From Thermoplasmatales archaeon BRNA1 (GTDB lineage Archaea > Thermoplasmatota > Thermoplasmata > Methanomassiliicoccales > Methanomethylophilaceae): DNA of 64,000 nt. The position numbers and the translations under genes were made by a program. The stretch lies in NCBI GenBank assembly GCA_000350305.1, contig CP002916.1, forward strand, positions 930,001 through 994,000. Reading direction: 5' to 3'. The notes under the pieces are model-generated. The model saw only the letters and a program-made list of their open reading frames with translations. It was not told the origin of the DNA and made no database searches. Positions 63,103-64,000 of the stretch are shown here, piece by piece. The first letter of the stretch is position 1. The number at the start of each line of letters is the position of its first letter.

Positions 63103-63277
63103 TCAGAGTCCTCTTTCGACAGTGCGGGTACCTTGGTATCGGGCGATTGGCGTTCCATGCTATGACCTGTTAAATGGGAGAATGCCCCCAGAGAAAGGGG
63201 GCGAGATGGCTTTCCCCGGGGTCGAGAGGAGAAGGCCCCGGGGGTAAATGGTTTCCGAAGGTAGTGTTTCTTGACGA
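63103..63277. other. Gap between the two mtmB genes
   Basis: 175 bases. It holds GC-rich inverted repeats (around 63185-63201, and CCCCGGGG at 63216-63223 pairing with CCCCGGGG at 63236-63243) that can form a hairpin after the upstream mtmB copy. A purine-rich AAAGAGGACTCTG precedes the next ATG. No other gene. Confidence 0.5.
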
Positions 63278-64000
63278 TCAGTGCTTGATGGGCAGTCCGG
63301 CGTCGCGGAGGTGCTGCATTGCCTTGTCGTAGACGTCCAGGTACTCCTGGGTCGGCTTGACGGTGAGGACATCGTAGCACTCCTGGAACCTCTTTCCGGC
63401 AGGAGCGTCGTTGTAGTGCTGCTCGTACTCGGAGACGAGGGTCTCGATGATCTCGTTGAGGTCGGAGACCTTCATTCCGGCTGCGGTCATTGCGGCGACT
63501 CCCATTGCGCGGGCTTCCATTCCGGTGGTCTTGTCCTGGACGACTCCCTTTGCGGCTGCGGATCCGGAGAGGAGCTCCCTTCCGGAACCGGTGTCGTTGA
63601 TCGCCTGGACGGCGGTCTCGATGAGGCACATCTCGGTGCAGGGTCCAGCCATCGGGTAGTACTGGTTGGCCAGCAGCAGGTCGGTGTTGTTGTCGACTGC
63701 GGCGCAGGCGTGTGCTGCGATCTGCAGGGACTCCCTGTTGGTGGTGGTTCCCCAGCGGATGTGGATAGGTCCGTCGAGGTGGAAGTTTCCGTTGAAGAGT
63801 GCGAAGGATGCAAGGGTGGTTGCAACGTCGCAGATTGCGGTCTCCTCCATTCCTCCGGTGTATCCACCGAAGATGGGCATCTGCTCGATCATGATGGTGT
63901 CTCCGTTGACGGTCCATCCGGCGAGCATGTTCAGTCCGCACATGTCCATCTTGAGCTCGTTGAGCTGGGAGCACTCGTGGGCGTCGGTGACGCGGTGTCC
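63278..64000 (-). CDS. mtmB: Monomethylamine methyltransferase MtmB, second copy (5' end outside the window)
   Basis: Partial: about 240 C-terminal residues, open to the window edge. They are homologous to the part after Pyl202 of the neighbouring copy (HECSQLNELKMDMCGLNMLAGW..., GPCTEMCLIETAVQAIND, GKRFQECYDVLTVKPTQEY). By alignment the amber codon should lie only about 15-20 codons beyond the edge. The two copies are roughly 60% identical, so they are old paralogues and not a fresh duplicate. Multiple mtmB genes are common in methylamine users. Confidence 0.9.
   Translation of the reverse strand, partial: GHRVTDAHECSQLNELKMDMCGLNMLAGWTVNGDTIMIEQMPIFGGYTGGMEETAICDVATTLASFALFNGNFHLDGPIHIRWGTTTNRESLQIAAHACAAVDNNTDLLLANQYYPMAGPCTEMCLIETAVQAINDTGSGRELLSGSAAAKGVVQDKTTGMEARAMGVAAMTAAGMKVSDLNEIIETLVSEYEQHYNDAPAGKRFQECYDVLTVKPTQEYLDVYDKAMQHLRDAGLPIKH

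Overview
The window is archaeal and almost certainly from a Methanomassiliicoccales methanogen, probably the host-associated Methanomethylophilus group. The key evidence is at the right end. It holds a pyrrolysine (Pyl) cassette with a CUA-anticodon tRNA-Pyl, a short PylS without the usual N-terminal tRNA-binding domain, PylC and PylD. Next to it are two monomethylamine methyltransferase (mtmB) genes and a RamA-type corrinoid activase. One mtmB is complete and is read through an in-frame amber codon at residue 202, the known Pyl position of MtmB. Archaeal-type Suf proteins, rubredoxins, rubrerythrin, TATA-type promoters and class-typical tRNAs agree with this.

Layout. 1-5.8 kb: an AddAB/RecB-like helicase-nuclease pair (the first gene is cut by the window edge). 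5.8-9.1 kb: a three-gene ABC exporter operon with a secreted, membrane-anchored partner. 9.3-13.1 kb: a small membrane protein, a P-type ATPase and a DEDDh exonuclease. 13.5-16.4 kb: a ubiquitin-like/ThiS-like protein ending in Gly-Gly and two CobQ-type proteins for corrinoid amidation. 16.5-19.3 kb: a truncated DUF2130-like gene, then sufC-sufB behind a DtxR-like palindrome. 19.4-28.5 kb: housekeeping and unknown genes (membrane proteins, tRNA-Ile, RNA-binding protein, CNNM/CorC protein, PC4-like protein, rubrerythrin, a degenerate hydrolase, TPR protein, two flavin split-barrel proteins). 28.6-39.4 kb: a giant surface-protein gene of about 3,600 codons, split by a single +1 frameshift. 39.6-41.5 kb: a 32-residue membrane peptide, a TrxR-like ferredoxin/NADP reductase without CxxC, and three tandem 2[4Fe-4S] ferredoxins. 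41.7-50.3 kb: an amidohydrolase, two UspA proteins, a four-CBS protein, GlyRS, a CBS protein with an HPF-like tail, and ValRS. 50.3-56.8 kb: rubredoxins, two DEAD-box helicases, a YbaK deacylase, a DUF1846 protein and tRNA-Gly. 57.0-64 kb: ramA-pylD-pylC-pylS-pylT-mtmB-mtmB, all on the minus strand.

How it fits together. MtmB transfers the methyl group of monomethylamine to a corrinoid protein. RamA reactivates the oxidised corrinoid. The two CobQ-type proteins could supply corrinoid, the ferredoxins and FNR-like enzyme could supply electrons, and Suf could supply Fe-S clusters. PylC/PylD make pyrrolysine, and PylS/tRNA-Pyl insert it at UAG. None of the ordinary genes I checked ends in TAG, as expected if UAG is reserved as a sense codon. 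PylB, the first enzyme of pyrrolysine synthesis, is not in this window.

An unexplained signal is the octamer TCTGGCAC (about 18 copies on both strands, about 2 expected). It is enriched between genes and may be a Chi-like or other DNA-processing signal.
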